NCBI RefSeq assembly: GCF_001278075.1
Contig: NZ_CP011340.1
Coordinates: 4,340,001-4,404,000, forward strand
Direction of reading: 5' to 3'
From: Streptomyces pristinaespiralis
GTDB taxonomy: Bacteria; Actinomycetota; Actinomycetes; Streptomycetales; Streptomycetaceae
DNA length: 64,000 bases
Shown: piece after piece, positions 8,021-16,787 of the stretch
Position numbering within the stretch: position 1 is the first letter of the stretch
Layout: every line of letters begins with the position of its first letter
The notes under the pieces: generated by a model
The model's input: the letters and a program-made list of their open reading frames with translations, nothing else
What the model was told of the DNA's origin: nothing
Database searches by the model: none
Position numbers and translations under genes: made by a program

Positions 8021-8989
8021 ATGACGGCAGTGACTGCGGATGCGTACGAGGCGGCGTTCGACGCTGCCGTGGCGGCCGACGAGCGGATCGAGCCGCGTGA
8101 CTGGATGCCGGAGGCGTACCGCGCGACGCTGGTCCGCCAGATGGCTCAGCACGCGCACTCGGAAATCATCGGCATGCAGCCCGAGGCGAACTGGATCACG
8201 CGGGCGCCGTCGCTGCGCCGCAAGGCGATCCTGATGGCCAAGGTTCAGGACGAAGCCGGCCACGGCCTCTATCTGTACAGCGCCGCCGAGACGCTGGGCA
8301 CCAGCCGCGACGAGTTGCTCGACAAGCTCCACACAGGCCGCCAGAAGTACTCCTCGATCTTCAACTACCCCACGCTGACCTGGGCCGACGTCGGCGCGAT
8401 CGGGTGGCTCGTGGACGGGGCGGCGATCACCAACCAGGTGCCGCTCTGCCGCTGCTCCTACGGGCCCTACGCCCGTGCGATGGTGCGGATCTGCAAGGAG
8501 GAGTCGTTCCACCAGCGTCAGGGTTACGAGCTGCTGCTCGCCCTGTCCCGCGGGACGCCCGAGCAGCACGCGATGGCGCAGGACGCGGTGGACCGCTGGT
8601 GGTGGCCGTCGCTGATGATGTTCGGCCCGCCGGACGACGCATCGGCGCACTCGGCGCAGTCCATGGCCTGGAAGATCAAGCGGCACTCGAACGACGAGCT
8701 GCGCCAGCGCTTCGTGGACATCTGCGTCCCGCAGGCCGAGTCCCTGGGTCTCACCCTCCCCGACCCGGATCTGCGGTGGAACGAGGAGCGCGGACACCAC
8801 GACTTCGGCGCCATCGACTGGTCCGAGTTCCAGGCCGTCCTCAAGGGCAACGGCCCCTGCAACGAACAGCGCATCAACCAGCGCCGGCGAGCCCACGAAG
8901 AAGGAGCCTGGGTCAGGGACGCCGCCGCCGCTTACGCGGAAAAGCACCAGGCAGCACAGCACACCGAGTCCGTGGAGGCGACGGCATGA
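8021..8989 (+). CDS. paaA: Phenylacetyl-CoA 1,2-epoxidase, catalytic subunit PaaA
   Basis: A 322-aa ferritin-like diiron subunit of the multicomponent epoxidase that converts phenylacetyl-CoA to the ring-1,2-epoxide with O2 and NADPH. Expected features are present: [28 protein letters not shown] N-terminus (about 45-68), first metal motif [18 protein letters not shown] (about 74-91) and second ligand motif [15 protein letters not shown] (about 157-171). The ATG at 8021 follows GGGGAG at 8011-8016. It is the first gene of paaABCDE; its stop overlaps the paaB start (ATGA). Family length is about 310-330 aa, so it is intact. Confidence 0.96.
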   Translation: MTAVTADAYEAAFDAAVAADERIEPRDWMPEAYRATLVRQMAQHAHSEIIGMQPEANWITRAPSLRRKAILMAKVQDEAGHGLYLYSAAETLGTSRDELLDKLHTGRQKYSSIFNYPTLTWADVGAIGWLVDGAAITNQVPLCRCSYGPYARAMVRICKEESFHQRQGYELLLALSRGTPEQHAMAQDAVDRWWWPSLMMFGPPDDASAHSAQSMAWKIKRHSNDELRQRFVDICVPQAESLGLTLPDPDLRWNEERGHHDFGAIDWSEFQAVLKGNGPCNEQRINQRRRAHEEGAWVRDAAAAYAEKHQAAQHTESVEATA

Positions 8990-9276
8990 GCAGCTCGACC
9001 GAATGGCCGCTGTGGGAGGTCTTCGTGCGCTCGCGCCGCGGGCTGTCCCACACCCACGCAGGAAGCCTGCACGCGCCGGACGCGGAAATGGCCCTGCGCA
9101 ACGCCCGTGATCTCTACACCCGCCGCAGCGAGGGCGTCTCGATCTGGGTGGTGCCCTCCACCTCGGTCACCGCCTCCTCGCCGGACGAGAAGGACCCCTT
9201 CTTCGAACCGTCCGCCGACAAGCCGTACCGGCACCCCACCTTCTACGAGATCCCGGAAGGGGTGAAGCACCTGTGA
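8986..9276 (+). CDS. paaB: Phenylacetyl-CoA epoxidase subunit PaaB
   Basis: A 96-aa small subunit of the epoxidase. It begins [20 protein letters not shown] and has the conserved segments [21 protein letters not shown] and [14 protein letters not shown]. PaaB bridges PaaAC heterodimers and carries no cofactor. The start overlaps the paaA stop and its own stop overlaps the paaC GTG start, so stoichiometric coupled translation is likely. Length is normal for the family. Confidence 0.95.
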   Translation: MSSSTEWPLWEVFVRSRRGLSHTHAGSLHAPDAEMALRNARDLYTRRSEGVSIWVVPSTSVTASSPDEKDPFFEPSADKPYRHPTFYEIPEGVKHL

Positions 9277-10049
9277 CCGCGACTCCCACGGCGAAGCCCG
9301 TCCCGACGGTGACCTCCGGCACGGAGCCCACCACGTCCGGGGTGAGTGTCCCCGCGGCGCTGGCGCTCGGCGACGACGCCCTGGTGCTCTCCCACCGGCT
9401 GGGGGAGTGGGCCGGACACGCACCGGTCCTCGAGGAGGAGGTCGCCCTCGCCAACATCGCCCTCGACCTCCTGGGGCAGGCGCGCGTACTGCTCTCCCTC
9501 GTGGGCGACGAGGACGAGCTGGCGTTCCTGCGCGAGGAGCGGTCCTTCCGCAACCTCCAGCTGGTGGAGCAGCCGAACGGCGACTTCGCGCACACCATCG
9601 CCCGCCAGTTCTTCTTCTCCGTCCACCAGCGCCTGCTCTACGGGCAGCTGGCCACCACGGACGGCCCGTTCGCCGGGCTCGCCGCCAAGGCGGTCAAGGA
9701 GGTCGCTTACCACCAGGACCACGCCGAGCACTGGATCGCCCGGCTCGGCGACGGTACGGCGGAGAGCCATGAGCGGATGCAGCGCGCCTGCGACGCGCTC
9801 TGGCGGTTCACGGGCGAGATGTTCGAGCCGGTGGAAGGCCTCGAGGTGGATCTGATGGCCCTCGAAGCGCGCTGGCTCGAGCGCGTCACGGCCGTTCTCG
9901 AGCGCGCGACGCTCACCGTTCCCTCCGGAGCCCGCACGGGTGCCTGGTCGGCCGGAGCCGGGCGCCAGGGCCTCCACACGGAGTCGTTCGGGCGGATGCT
10001 CGCCGAGATGCAGCACCTGCACCGCAGCCACCCGGGGGCGTCATGGTGA
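9273..10049 (+). CDS. paaC: Phenylacetyl-CoA epoxidase structural subunit PaaC
   Basis: A 258-aa ferritin-like partner of PaaA. Recognisable stretches are ALALGDDALVLSHRLGEWAG (about 28-47), EEEVALANIALDLLGQAR (about 52-69) and KEVAYHQDHAEHWIARLGDG (about 132-151). The four-helix fold is kept, but PaaC in this complex is a structural, non-catalytic subunit that helps dock CoA. The GTG start at 9273 overlaps the paaB stop; paaD starts inside its last codons. The N-terminal 25 residues are Thr/Pro-rich and variable. Confidence 0.94.
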   Translation: MTATPTAKPVPTVTSGTEPTTSGVSVPAALALGDDALVLSHRLGEWAGHAPVLEEEVALANIALDLLGQARVLLSLVGDEDELAFLREERSFRNLQLVEQPNGDFAHTIARQFFFSVHQRLLYGQLATTDGPFAGLAAKAVKEVAYHQDHAEHWIARLGDGTAESHERMQRACDALWRFTGEMFEPVEGLEVDLMALEARWLERVTAVLERATLTVPSGARTGAWSAGAGRQGLHTESFGRMLAEMQHLHRSHPGASW

Positions 10050-10561
10050 CGGAAACGGCCGACAAGACCGGTGCCGATACGGCGCTGGAGGAAGAGCTGC
10101 GCAGGCTGGCCGGTTCGGTCCCCGACCCGGAGCTACCGGTGCTCACCCTCGAGGAGCTCGGTGTCGTCCGCGGTGTGCGCCTGCTCGGCCCCACCAGCGT
10201 CGAGGTCGACCTGACACCGACGTACACGGGGTGTCCGGCCATCGAGGCGATGACGTCGGACATAGAGCAGGTACTCCGCGAACACGGGATGGCGGAGGTG
10301 TCGGTGGTCAAGGTCCTCTCCCCGGCCTGGTCGACCGACGACATCAGCGCCGAAGGACGTCGGAAGCTCGACGAGTTCGGCATAGCGCCGCCCCGTCCCC
10401 ACGCGGCGGACGGGCCCGTGCCGCTCACGCTCTCGGTTCGCTGCCCGCACTGCGGCTCGACCGACACGGAACTGCTGAGCAGGTTCTCCTCCACGGCCTG
10501 CAAGGCCCTGCGCAGGTGCGTCACCTGTCGCGAACCTTTCGACCACTTCAAGGAGTTGTAG
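10043..10561 (+). CDS. paaD: Phenylacetyl-CoA epoxidase maturation protein PaaD
   Basis: A 172-aa MIP18/SufT-type protein with DPELPVLTLEELGVVRGV and TYTGCPAIEAMTSDI in the N-terminal domain, followed by a zinc-ribbon-like C-terminus with CPHCGS and a second CVTC pair. PaaD is needed for assembly or function of the epoxidase, probably in iron-sulfur delivery to PaaE. The start overlaps paaC by 7 nt and the TAG stop abuts the paaE ATG. Intact for the family (about 160-170 aa). Confidence 0.93.
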   Translation: MVTETADKTGADTALEEELRRLAGSVPDPELPVLTLEELGVVRGVRLLGPTSVEVDLTPTYTGCPAIEAMTSDIEQVLREHGMAEVSVVKVLSPAWSTDDISAEGRRKLDEFGIAPPRPHAADGPVPLTLSVRCPHCGSTDTELLSRFSSTACKALRRCVTCREPFDHFKEL

Positions 10562-11617
10562 ATGTTCCATCCGCTCCGGGTCAGCGAGGTCGAACGGCTC
10601 ACGGACGACTCGGTGGCTGTCACCTTCGACGTGCCGCCCGAGCTGCGCGAGACCTTCCGGCACACCCCCGGGCAGCACATCGCGCTGCGCCGTCTCGTGG
10701 ACGGTGTGGAGATCCGCCGCACGTACTCGATCTGCTCCCCTGCCGCTCCGGCCGAGGCCGTCCCCGTACTCCGGGTCGGGATCCGGTTGGTCGACGGCGG
10801 CGAGTTCTCGACGTATGCCCTCAAGGAACTGTCCGTCGGCGACATCGTCGACGTCATGCCGCCGGCCGGCAGGTTCCTCTTCCCGCCACGTCCCGGCCAC
10901 TTCGCGGCCGTGGTGGGCGGCAGCGGCATCACACCGGTGCTGTCGATGGCCGCCACACTGCTGGCGACCGAGCCCGAGGCCCGCTTCTGCCTCATCCGCA
11001 GCGACCGCACCGCGGCCTCCACGATGTTCCTCGAAGAAGTCGCGGACCTGAAGGACCGCTTCCCGGACCGCTTCCAACTGGTCACCGTGCTTTCCCGCGA
11101 GGAGCAGCAGGCGGGTCTGCCGTCGGGCAGGCTCGACCAGCAGCGGCTGACCGGTCTCCTCCCCGCGCTGCTTCCGGTCACGGAAGTGGACGGGTGGTTC
11201 CTCTGCGGACCGTTCGGGCTGGTCGTCGCCGCTGACCGCGCGCTGCGCGGGCTCGGAGTGGACCGTGGCCGCATCCACCAGGAGATCTTCCACGTCGACG
11301 ACGGCTCGGCACCGACTCCCGCAACGGTGGCCGCGCCTGCACACGCCTCCCTCACCGCGACCCTCGACGGCCGTTCGGGGAGCTGGCCGGTGCAGGAAGG
11401 GGAGTCCCTTCTGGAGACGGTGCTCCGCAGCAGGGCGGACGCCCCGTACGCCTGCAAGGGCGGCGTGTGCGGTACGTGCCGGGCGTTCCTGGTGTCGGGC
11501 GAGGTCCGGATGGACCGCAACTTCGCCCTGGAGCCGGAGGAGACGGAAGCGGGCTATGTCCTGGCCTGCCAGTCCCATCCCGCCACGGCAGAGGTGGAGT
11601 TGGATTTCGACCGCTGA
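10562..11617 (+). CDS. paaE: Phenylacetyl-CoA epoxidase reductase PaaE
   Basis: A 351-aa ferredoxin-NADP reductase-type protein supplying electrons to PaaAC. The N-terminal FAD domain contains RRTYSICS (about 54-61). The NAD domain contains VVGGSGITPVLSM (about 117-129) and FLCGPFGLV. The C-terminal plant-type 2Fe-2S domain has CKGGVCGTC with a fourth Cys in VLACQSHP. All four cluster ligands are present, so it should be functional. It is the last gene of the operon, starting immediately after the paaD stop, and is followed by a hairpin at 11685-11718. Confidence 0.95.
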   Translation: MFHPLRVSEVERLTDDSVAVTFDVPPELRETFRHTPGQHIALRRLVDGVEIRRTYSICSPAAPAEAVPVLRVGIRLVDGGEFSTYALKELSVGDIVDVMPPAGRFLFPPRPGHFAAVVGGSGITPVLSMAATLLATEPEARFCLIRSDRTAASTMFLEEVADLKDRFPDRFQLVTVLSREEQQAGLPSGRLDQQRLTGLLPALLPVTEVDGWFLCGPFGLVVAADRALRGLGVDRGRIHQEIFHVDDGSAPTPATVAAPAHASLTATLDGRSGSWPVQEGESLLETVLRSRADAPYACKGGVCGTCRAFLVSGEVRMDRNFALEPEETEAGYVLACQSHPATAEVELDFDR

Positions 11618-11684
11618 CAAGCCCCTATCGACACCGCGAGTTCACCGCTGACCCGGCGGAAAGAACGCGTCGCGTGGGCGGGCC

Positions 11685-11718
11685 GGCCCGGGAGACCGCT
11701 CAGCGGTCCTCCCGGGCC
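11685..11718 (+). terminator. Hairpin terminator after paaE
   Basis: GGCCCGGGAG-ACCG (11685-11698) pairs with CGGT-CCTCCCGGGCC (11704-11718) with one bulge. It lies between paaE and the acyl-CoA dehydrogenase gene. Confidence 0.6.
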
Positions 11719-11753
11719 GCTCCGTGCCCATTCCCTTCCTGCCCGGCCTGACC

Positions 11754-11776
11754 TATCTTGACGACCCGTCAGATAC
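11754..11776. promoter_or_regulatory. Inverted repeat upstream of acyl-CoA dehydrogenase gene
   Basis: TGACG-ACC-CGTCA (11759-11771) is a perfect inverted repeat, extended on both sides by TATCT and GATA. It is 30-45 bp upstream of the GTG start at 11803 and looks like a TetR-type operator. It differs from the 18-bp paa palindrome, so a different repressor is likely. Confidence 0.45.
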
Positions 11777-11802
11777 GGCGGGGACGTTGGAAGGAGCGGG
11801 CA

Positions 11803-12945
11803 GTGGACTTCACCTTCACCGAGGAACACCTGGCAGCCGCAGAGGCGGCGAAGGCCGTCTTCTCGGCAGTGGCGCCCGACGCGGTACCGAGCCCCGCGAT
11901 GACCGCCGGCGCGGTCGCCGAGGACTTCGACCGTGAGTTGTGGGTCCGGCTTGCCGATTCCGGCCTGCTCGGGCTGATGCTGTCGGCGGAGCACGACGGC
12001 GCCGGCCTCGACCCCATCGCGCTCTGCCTGGTACTGCGCGAGTCCGCCAAGGTACTGGCACGCGTGCCGCTGCTGGAGACGAGCGCCGTCGCCATGACGG
12101 TGGAGCGTTACGGAAGTGCGGAGCTCTGTGCGGAGCTGCTCCCCCGCGTCGGTAGCGGCGGCCTGGTACTCACGGCCGGAGCCAGCGGCCGCACGGGCCA
12201 CGACGCCGCCGAGCTCGCCGTCACCGCACACCGTGAGACCGGCTCGGCCGATGGCTGGATCCTCGACGGGGCGCAGACCGCGGCGCCCTGGGCACAGTGC
12301 GCGGACCTCGTCGCCGTCCCCGCCCACACAAGCGGCGGCAGGACGGTTCTCGCCCTGGTACCCCGACTCCAGGACGGCCTCACCCTGGCCGAGCAGATCT
12401 CCACCAGCGGCGAGCGCCTGGCAGAGGTCCGCCTCGACGGTGTGCGGATCGACGACCGCCTTCTGATCGCTGACGCGCAGGCGTGGGAGTTTCTTCGTGA
12501 CCTTCTCGCCACGGGCACCTGCGCCCTGGCGCTCGGCCTCGGCGAACAGGTGCTGGCCATGACCGGCGAATACACCGGCAGGCGTGAGCAGTTCGGCTTC
12601 CCGGTGGCCACGTTCCAGGCCGTGGCCGTCCAGGCCGCCGACCGGTACATCGATCTGCGGGCCATGGAAGCCACCCTGTGGCAGGCCGCCTGGCGGATCG
12701 GCACCGGCTCCGGTGGAGCCCTGCCGCCCGCCGGCGACATCGCGGTGGCCAAGATCTGGGCGTCGGAAGGGGTGAGGCGCGTGGTGCAGACCGCTCAGCA
12801 TCTCCACGGCGGGTTCGGAGCGGACGTCGACTATCCGCTCCACCGCTATCACGCCTGGGCGAAGCAGCTCGAGCTCTCACTCGGTCCGGCCGCCGCTCAC
12901 GAGGAGGCGCTGGGCGATCTCCTCGCCGCCCATCCGCTCGACTGA
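11803..12945 (+). CDS. Acyl-CoA dehydrogenase family protein
   Basis: A 380-aa FAD-dependent acyl-CoA dehydrogenase: FTFTEEHLAAAEAAK N-terminal helix, the middle beta-domain, and the C-terminal domain with GEYTGRREQFGFPVATFQ and TAQHLHGGFGADVDYPLHRY (about 330-350). The GTG start at 11803 is preceded by AAGGAG at 11791-11796, which fixes the start; an in-frame ATG at 11758 overlaps the operator-like repeat. The loop where many family members carry the catalytic Glu is not clearly conserved, so the substrate is uncertain. It follows paaABCDE but has its own promoter region and may serve general beta-oxidation. Confidence 0.85.
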   Translation: MDFTFTEEHLAAAEAAKAVFSAVAPDAVPSPAMTAGAVAEDFDRELWVRLADSGLLGLMLSAEHDGAGLDPIALCLVLRESAKVLARVPLLETSAVAMTVERYGSAELCAELLPRVGSGGLVLTAGASGRTGHDAAELAVTAHRETGSADGWILDGAQTAAPWAQCADLVAVPAHTSGGRTVLALVPRLQDGLTLAEQISTSGERLAEVRLDGVRIDDRLLIADAQAWEFLRDLLATGTCALALGLGEQVLAMTGEYTGRREQFGFPVATFQAVAVQAADRYIDLRAMEATLWQAAWRIGTGSGGALPPAGDIAVAKIWASEGVRRVVQTAQHLHGGFGADVDYPLHRYHAWAKQLELSLGPAAAHEEALGDLLAAHPLD

Positions 12946-13048
12946 GGACTCGGAGCCGTCTCGTGACTGCGGAACCTCGCCATGACCGCGGAAAACTCGT
13001 CATGCCAGCGGAACCGGGACAGAGCGGTCCGACGGCCTGGAGGCAGGC

Positions 13049-13579
13049 TCAGCCGATGGCTTGTGACGTGTCCAAGGACCGGGCGAAGTCGCTGAGGGTC
13101 CGGAAGTCGTCCGCGCGCAGACCGATCCGCGGGTTGACATGGTGCGCAGCCGCCCGGCGTGATGGCGGGCGGACACGTACGCATCGTCCGGATCGCTCTG
13201 TTCGTCGTCCACCCAGGCGAAGGGGCGGCCGTTCGCGTGGTCGACCAGGGGGCCGGTCTTCCAGTGGACCCCGTCGGGGCGGTCCTGAAGCAAGTCGTCA
13301 CCGAAATCGACGAACGGGAGTTCGGGCAGGCCCAGCACCGGGGCGATCCACCGGTTGGCGCCGTCCATCCATGCGGTGGCCCAGCACAGCTCGTACGGGA
13401 GCCGGAGCAGGGCCCGGACCGTGCTCCGGGTTGAGCCGGACCCGCAGGGGTCGCCGCCTTAGCCAGAGTCCTCCGTGTCCCTCCGGTCCCTGGTCCCGGG
13501 GCACTGTGAGGGTGGTGCAGCCGTCGGGGCGCGCTCCGGCTCGGCGGGCGGCCGGGTGGGTGTGCCGGACCGCGGGGCG
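13049..13579 (-). pseudogene. Broken HAD-like protein gene (truncated, two frameshifts)
   Basis: Three reading frames of the minus strand give consecutive pieces of one HAD-type family protein. Upstream: RPDGCTTLTVP then LRVRLNPEHG (about 13400-13550). Next frame: LLRLPYELCWATAWMDGANR, LPELPFVDFGDD, DGVHWKTGPLVDHA and PFAWVDDEQSD (about 13145-13400). Next frame: HVNPRIGLRADDFRTL then a normal end at the TGA 13049-13051. The expected N-terminal LDVDGPLNP motif is missing because the remnant abuts the rhodanese stop codon. One frameshift lies near 13400 and one near 13145. No intact copy is nearby. A sequencing error could mimic one shift but not the N-terminal loss as well. Confidence 0.75.
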
Positions 13580-13924
13580 TCAGAGCACGAAGGCGGGGCT
13601 GCCGTTCTCGGTGACCATGGGGCGTCCCGCCCCGTCCCACGCGAGCATGCCCCCGTCGACATTCACCGCGTCCAGACCCTGCTGCACCAGGTACTGGGTG
13701 ACCTGCGCGGAGCGACCACCGACCCGGCACATCACAAAGGCGCGGCGCCCGTCGGCCAGCGCCTCGGTCACCTGGCCGAACCGGGCCACGAAGTCGCTCA
13801 TCGGCACGTGCAGCGCGCCTTCGACATGCCCGGCAGCCCACTCGTCGGCCTCCCGGACGTCCAGCACCAGGGCGTCGTCCGGTACCGCCGTGGCTTCCAC
13901 GGAGGGCAACGGGGCGAAGTTCAT
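13580..13924 (-). CDS. Rhodanese-like domain protein
   Basis: A 114-aa single-domain rhodanese. LVLDVREADEWAAGHVEGAL (about 20-39) is the CH2A-type motif and FVMCRVGGRS (about 63-72) is the active-site loop, with Cys as persulfide carrier. Single-domain forms act in sulfur transfer or redox roles; the partner is unknown. The ATG at 13924 is followed by a normal-length domain ending in NGSPAFVL. It is monocistronic here, between a pseudogene and the J-domain gene. Confidence 0.88.
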   Translation of the reverse strand: MNFAPLPSVEATAVPDDALVLDVREADEWAAGHVEGALHVPMSDFVARFGQVTEALADGRRAFVMCRVGGRSAQVTQYLVQQGLDAVNVDGGMLAWDGAGRPMVTENGSPAFVL

Positions 13925-14014
13925 GGGTGATGCCTTCTCTCTTGCGTGTGGGGGCCGGCCCTCGTTCCGCAGCGGTCCGACACAGGATCCCGGCTGTCGA
14001 GGGCTCCGGAAAAC

Positions 14015-14872
14015 CTACTGCACGAGCGCGGCCAGTTCGGCCTCACGCTCGGCCACCTGTGCCAGCAACTGCTCGGCGATCTCCTCCAGCAGCCGGTCCG
14101 GATCGTCGGGCGCCATCCGCAACATCGCGCCGATCGCGCTGTCCTCCAGCTCCCGGGCGACCACGGTCAGCAGTTCCTTGCGCTGCGCCAGCCACTCGAG
14201 CCGGGCGTAGAGCTCGTCACGCTCACTGGGCCGGGGAGCTGCCGGCGCGGGACCCGCGGCCCACTCCTCCGCCAGCTCCTTCAGCTTCTCCGCGTCGCCG
14301 AGACCGTAGGCGGCGTTGACGCGCGCGATGAACTCGTCGCGCCGTGCCCGCTCCGTCTCGTCCTGGGCCAGGTCAGGGTGCGCCTTGCGGGCCAGCTCGC
14401 GGTAGAGCTTGCGTGCCTCTTCGCTCGGCCGGACCCGCTTCGGCGCCTGCACGGGCTGATCGGTGAGCATCGCCGCGGCCTCGGGGGAGAGGCCGTCGGA
14501 GTCGATCCAGTCGTGGAAGAGCTCGTCGACGCCCGGCATCGGAAGTACGAGGGCCCGTGCCTCCTGCGCCTTCCGCAGGTCCTCCGGGTCGCCGCTGCGC
14601 GCCGCCCGCGCCTCCGCGATCTGCGCGTCGAGCTCGTCCAGCCGCGCGTACATCGGTCCCAGCTTCTGGTGGTGCAGCCGGGAGAAGTTCTCCACTTCCA
14701 CCCGGAACGTCTCCACCGCGATCTCGAACTCGATCAGCGCGTGCTCTGCCGCCCCCACCGCCTTCGCCAGCCGCGCCTCGGGCCGGTCCTGCTCGGCGCT
14801 CTGTGCAGCCTGCTGCACGGCCTGGTCGTCGTCGTTGTGGGTCGTCGGTCCCCCGGCGGCATCCTGAGTCAC
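14015..14872 (-). CDS. J-domain-containing protein
   Basis: A 285-aa soluble protein. Residues about 35-110 are predicted to be helical and coiled-coil-like (EHALIEFEIAVETFRVEVEN). A short J-domain-like unit follows at about 148-195, with LYRELARKAHPDLA carrying the HPD tripeptide needed to stimulate Hsp70 ATPase. The Glu-rich C-terminus is again helical. It lacks the Gly/Phe and zinc-finger regions of DnaJ, so it is probably a specialised DnaK co-chaperone or regulator. The ATG at 14872 is chosen because the protein is acidic and coherent from there. Confidence 0.8.
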   Translation of the reverse strand: MTQDAAGGPTTHNDDDQAVQQAAQSAEQDRPEARLAKAVGAAEHALIEFEIAVETFRVEVENFSRLHHQKLGPMYARLDELDAQIAEARAARSGDPEDLRKAQEARALVLPMPGVDELFHDWIDSDGLSPEAAAMLTDQPVQAPKRVRPSEEARKLYRELARKAHPDLAQDETERARRDEFIARVNAAYGLGDAEKLKELAEEWAAGPAPAAPRPSERDELYARLEWLAQRKELLTVVARELEDSAIGAMLRMAPDDPDRLLEEIAEQLLAQVAEREAELAALVQ

Positions 14873-14905
14873 CTGTCCAGCCTACGGGCGCGGCCGGGCG
14901 CGCTG

Positions 14906-16408
14906 TCACACCCCCAGCTCAGCGGCCGTCCGACCGCTCTTGATGGCGGTCAGCAGGTCCGCATGATCCGCTTCCGTACGGTCCGCGTACGTCACCGCGA
15001 ACGCGGCGACCGCCTCGTCGAGCTCCTCGTTCCTGCCGCAGTACCCGGCGAGCAGCCGCGGATCCGCGCTGTGGGAGTGGGCACGGGCGAGCAGCGCCCC
15101 CGTCATCCGGCCGTAGTCGTCGAGCTGGTCGGGTGTGAGAGCCGCGGGGTCGACACTGCCCTTGCGGTTCCTGAACTGCCGCACCTGGAAGGGACGCCCC
15201 TCCACCGTCGTCCAGCCCAGCAAGCTGTCGCTGACGACCTGCATCCGCTTCTGCCCCTGAACGACCCGGCGCCCCTCGTGCTCCGGTTCCGGCGCGGGGA
15301 AGCCGACGGACGCCAGGTGAGGAAGGAGCGCCGAGGCCCGGGCCTCCTTCACCTGCAGCACCAGCGGATCGCCGCGGTGGTCGAGGAGGAGCACCACGTA
15401 CGAGCGGGTCCCCACGCTTCCGGTCCCCACCACGCGGAAGGCCACGTCATGGATCGCGTACCGGGCGAGCAGCGGACGACGGTCCTCCGCGACCGTGGTC
15501 AGATACTCCCCGAGCGAGGCAGCGACCGCTGCCGCTTCCTCGTCCGACACCCGGCGCAGGACCGGCGGGGCGTCCACGAAGCGACGCCCACCGGCCTCGT
15601 CGCCGTCCGCCACGACCTCGGTCGACCTGGCCGCGAAGCGTGCACTCGTGTTGTTGCGGGCCTTTGCCTCGACCCGCTCCAGCGTCCCCAGAAGGTCACG
15701 CGCGTCCGTGTGCGAGACCAGTTCCTCGTCGGCGATGGCGTTCCAGGCGTCCAGCGCCGGCAGCTTGGCCAGCAACCGCATGGTGCGGCGATAGGCGCCC
15801 ACGGCGTCGAAGGCCGCCGCGCGGCACGCGTCCTCGCTGCCCCCCGCCACCCGGCCGGCCAGCACCAGGGACACCGCGAGCCGCTTGAGGTCCCACTCCC
15901 ACGGGCCGACGACGGTCTCGTCGAAGTCGTTGAGGTCCATCACGAGCCGACCACGGGCGTCTCCGTAGAGACCGAAGTTCGCGGCGTGCGCGTCACCGCA
16001 TATCTGTGCGCCGATTCCGGTGACGGGCGTGCCCACCAGGTCGTGGGCCATCAGCCCGGCCGATCCCCGAAGGAACGCGAACGGGGAGGCCGCCATCCGC
16101 CCGACCCGTATCGGAGTGAGCTCCGGCACACGTCCACGGCTCGACTCCTCCACCGCCTGCACGGCGTCGGGGCGCCCCGCCGGAGACCGGAGCTGGTCGT
16201 GCGAGGACCGTGACACCTTCTTACGCAGCGCCTTGCCGGCGTCCTTCGGAGAGGTCGCGCCGTCCGATGCCTTGCGGGGCGCGAAGCCCGGCACCGCGGG
16301 GATACGCGGACGCGGACCCTCGCCGCTACCGCCGGCCGCCACGCCGCCTCGGTCCTTGTCGTCGGCCTCGTGCCGCTGCTCCGGCACCGCCACATTGTTC
16401 TCGCCCAT
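14906..16408 (-). CDS. DUF2252 family protein
   Basis: A 500-aa protein of the DUF2252 family. Conserved blocks are LTPIRVGRMAASPFAFLRG (about 97-115), the kinase-like loop ICGDAHAANFGLYG (about 135-148), VMDLNDFDETVVGPWEWDLK (about 155-174) and a C-terminal ALLARAHSHSADPRLLAGY. The GDAHxxN and D-F-D arrangement recalls aminoglycoside-phosphotransferase-fold kinases, but no substrate is known. The first 80 residues are charged and low in complexity. It is monocistronic on the minus strand. Confidence 0.82.
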   Translation of the reverse strand: MGENNVAVPEQRHEADDKDRGGVAAGGSGEGPRPRIPAVPGFAPRKASDGATSPKDAGKALRKKVSRSSHDQLRSPAGRPDAVQAVEESSRGRVPELTPIRVGRMAASPFAFLRGSAGLMAHDLVGTPVTGIGAQICGDAHAANFGLYGDARGRLVMDLNDFDETVVGPWEWDLKRLAVSLVLAGRVAGGSEDACRAAAFDAVGAYRRTMRLLAKLPALDAWNAIADEELVSHTDARDLLGTLERVEAKARNNTSARFAARSTEVVADGDEAGGRRFVDAPPVLRRVSDEEAAAVAASLGEYLTTVAEDRRPLLARYAIHDVAFRVVGTGSVGTRSYVVLLLDHRGDPLVLQVKEARASALLPHLASVGFPAPEPEHEGRRVVQGQKRMQVVSDSLLGWTTVEGRPFQVRQFRNRKGSVDPAALTPDQLDDYGRMTGALLARAHSHSADPRLLAGYCGRNEELDEAVAAFAVTYADRTEADHADLLTAIKSGRTAAELGV

Positions 16409-16490
16409 GCCCGCGGCCTCCCCCGGCGACGTGCGCCATCAACATCAAGTTCCCTGACGGTACCGCCGTGTCCCGACGGCCGTCTGCCCC

Positions 16491-16499
16491 TGTGGAAAA
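16491..16499 (-). promoter_or_regulatory. DnaA-box-like 9-mer (TTTTCCACA)
   Basis: TGTGGAAAA on the plus strand (TTTTCCACA in reverse), one mismatch from the consensus, in the roughly 295-bp gap between the DUF2252 gene and tRNA-Leu. Apart from this, a parS-like site and the tRNA hairpin, I see nothing in that gap. Confidence 0.35.
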
Positions 16500-16584
16500 C
16501 CCCGGTACGAGCCGAGCAGCAGGGGCGGACCGATCCACATCGGTTACCCGGAGGCGGGCGCTCCAGGTCTGTCGGCCATCGGGC

Positions 16585-16598
16585 GTTCCACGTGAAAC
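16585..16598. promoter_or_regulatory. parS: parS-like site (one mismatch)
   Basis: GTTCCACGTGAAAC differs by one base from the ParB-binding palindrome GTTTCACGTGAAAC, which is present exactly at 41411 and 41452. Streptomyces parS sites cluster around oriC, consistent with the gyrB/recF neighbourhood. It is intergenic. Confidence 0.7.
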
Positions 16599-16664
16599 AT
16601 CACCGTGGGCCCCTCTCACCGGTCCCCGCGCCCAGTTCCGTGGCGAGGCATGAGAAAAGGGCCC

Positions 16665-16687
16665 CCACCAGGACTTTCGTCCGGTGG
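16665..16687 (-). terminator. Hairpin downstream of tRNA-Leu
   Basis: CCACC-A-GGAC (16665-16674) pairs with GTCC-GGTGG (16679-16687) around a TTTC loop. On the minus strand it lies just past the tRNA 3' end and is followed by CCCTTTTC. Confidence 0.6.
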
Positions 16688-16703
16688 AGACCCTTCTCCG
16701 CTG

Positions 16704-16787
16704 TGCGCGAGGGGGGAGTTGAACCCCCACGCCCTTTCGGGCACTGGAACCTGAATCCAGCGCGTCTGCCTATTCCGCCACCCGCGC
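16704..16787 (-). tRNA. tRNA-Leu (CAG)
   Basis: 84-nt class II tRNA. The acceptor stem GCGCGGG pairs with the 3' CTCGCGC end plus discriminator A. The D arm includes TGGCGGAATAGGCAGA, the anticodon stem is CTGGA/TCCAG with loop TTCAGGT (anticodon CAG), the variable arm is long (GCCCGAAAGGGC), and the T arm GGGGGTTCAACTCCCCC has the TTC loop. CCA is not encoded. The minus-strand box TAATCT at 16853-16848 may be its -10 element. Confidence 0.95.
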
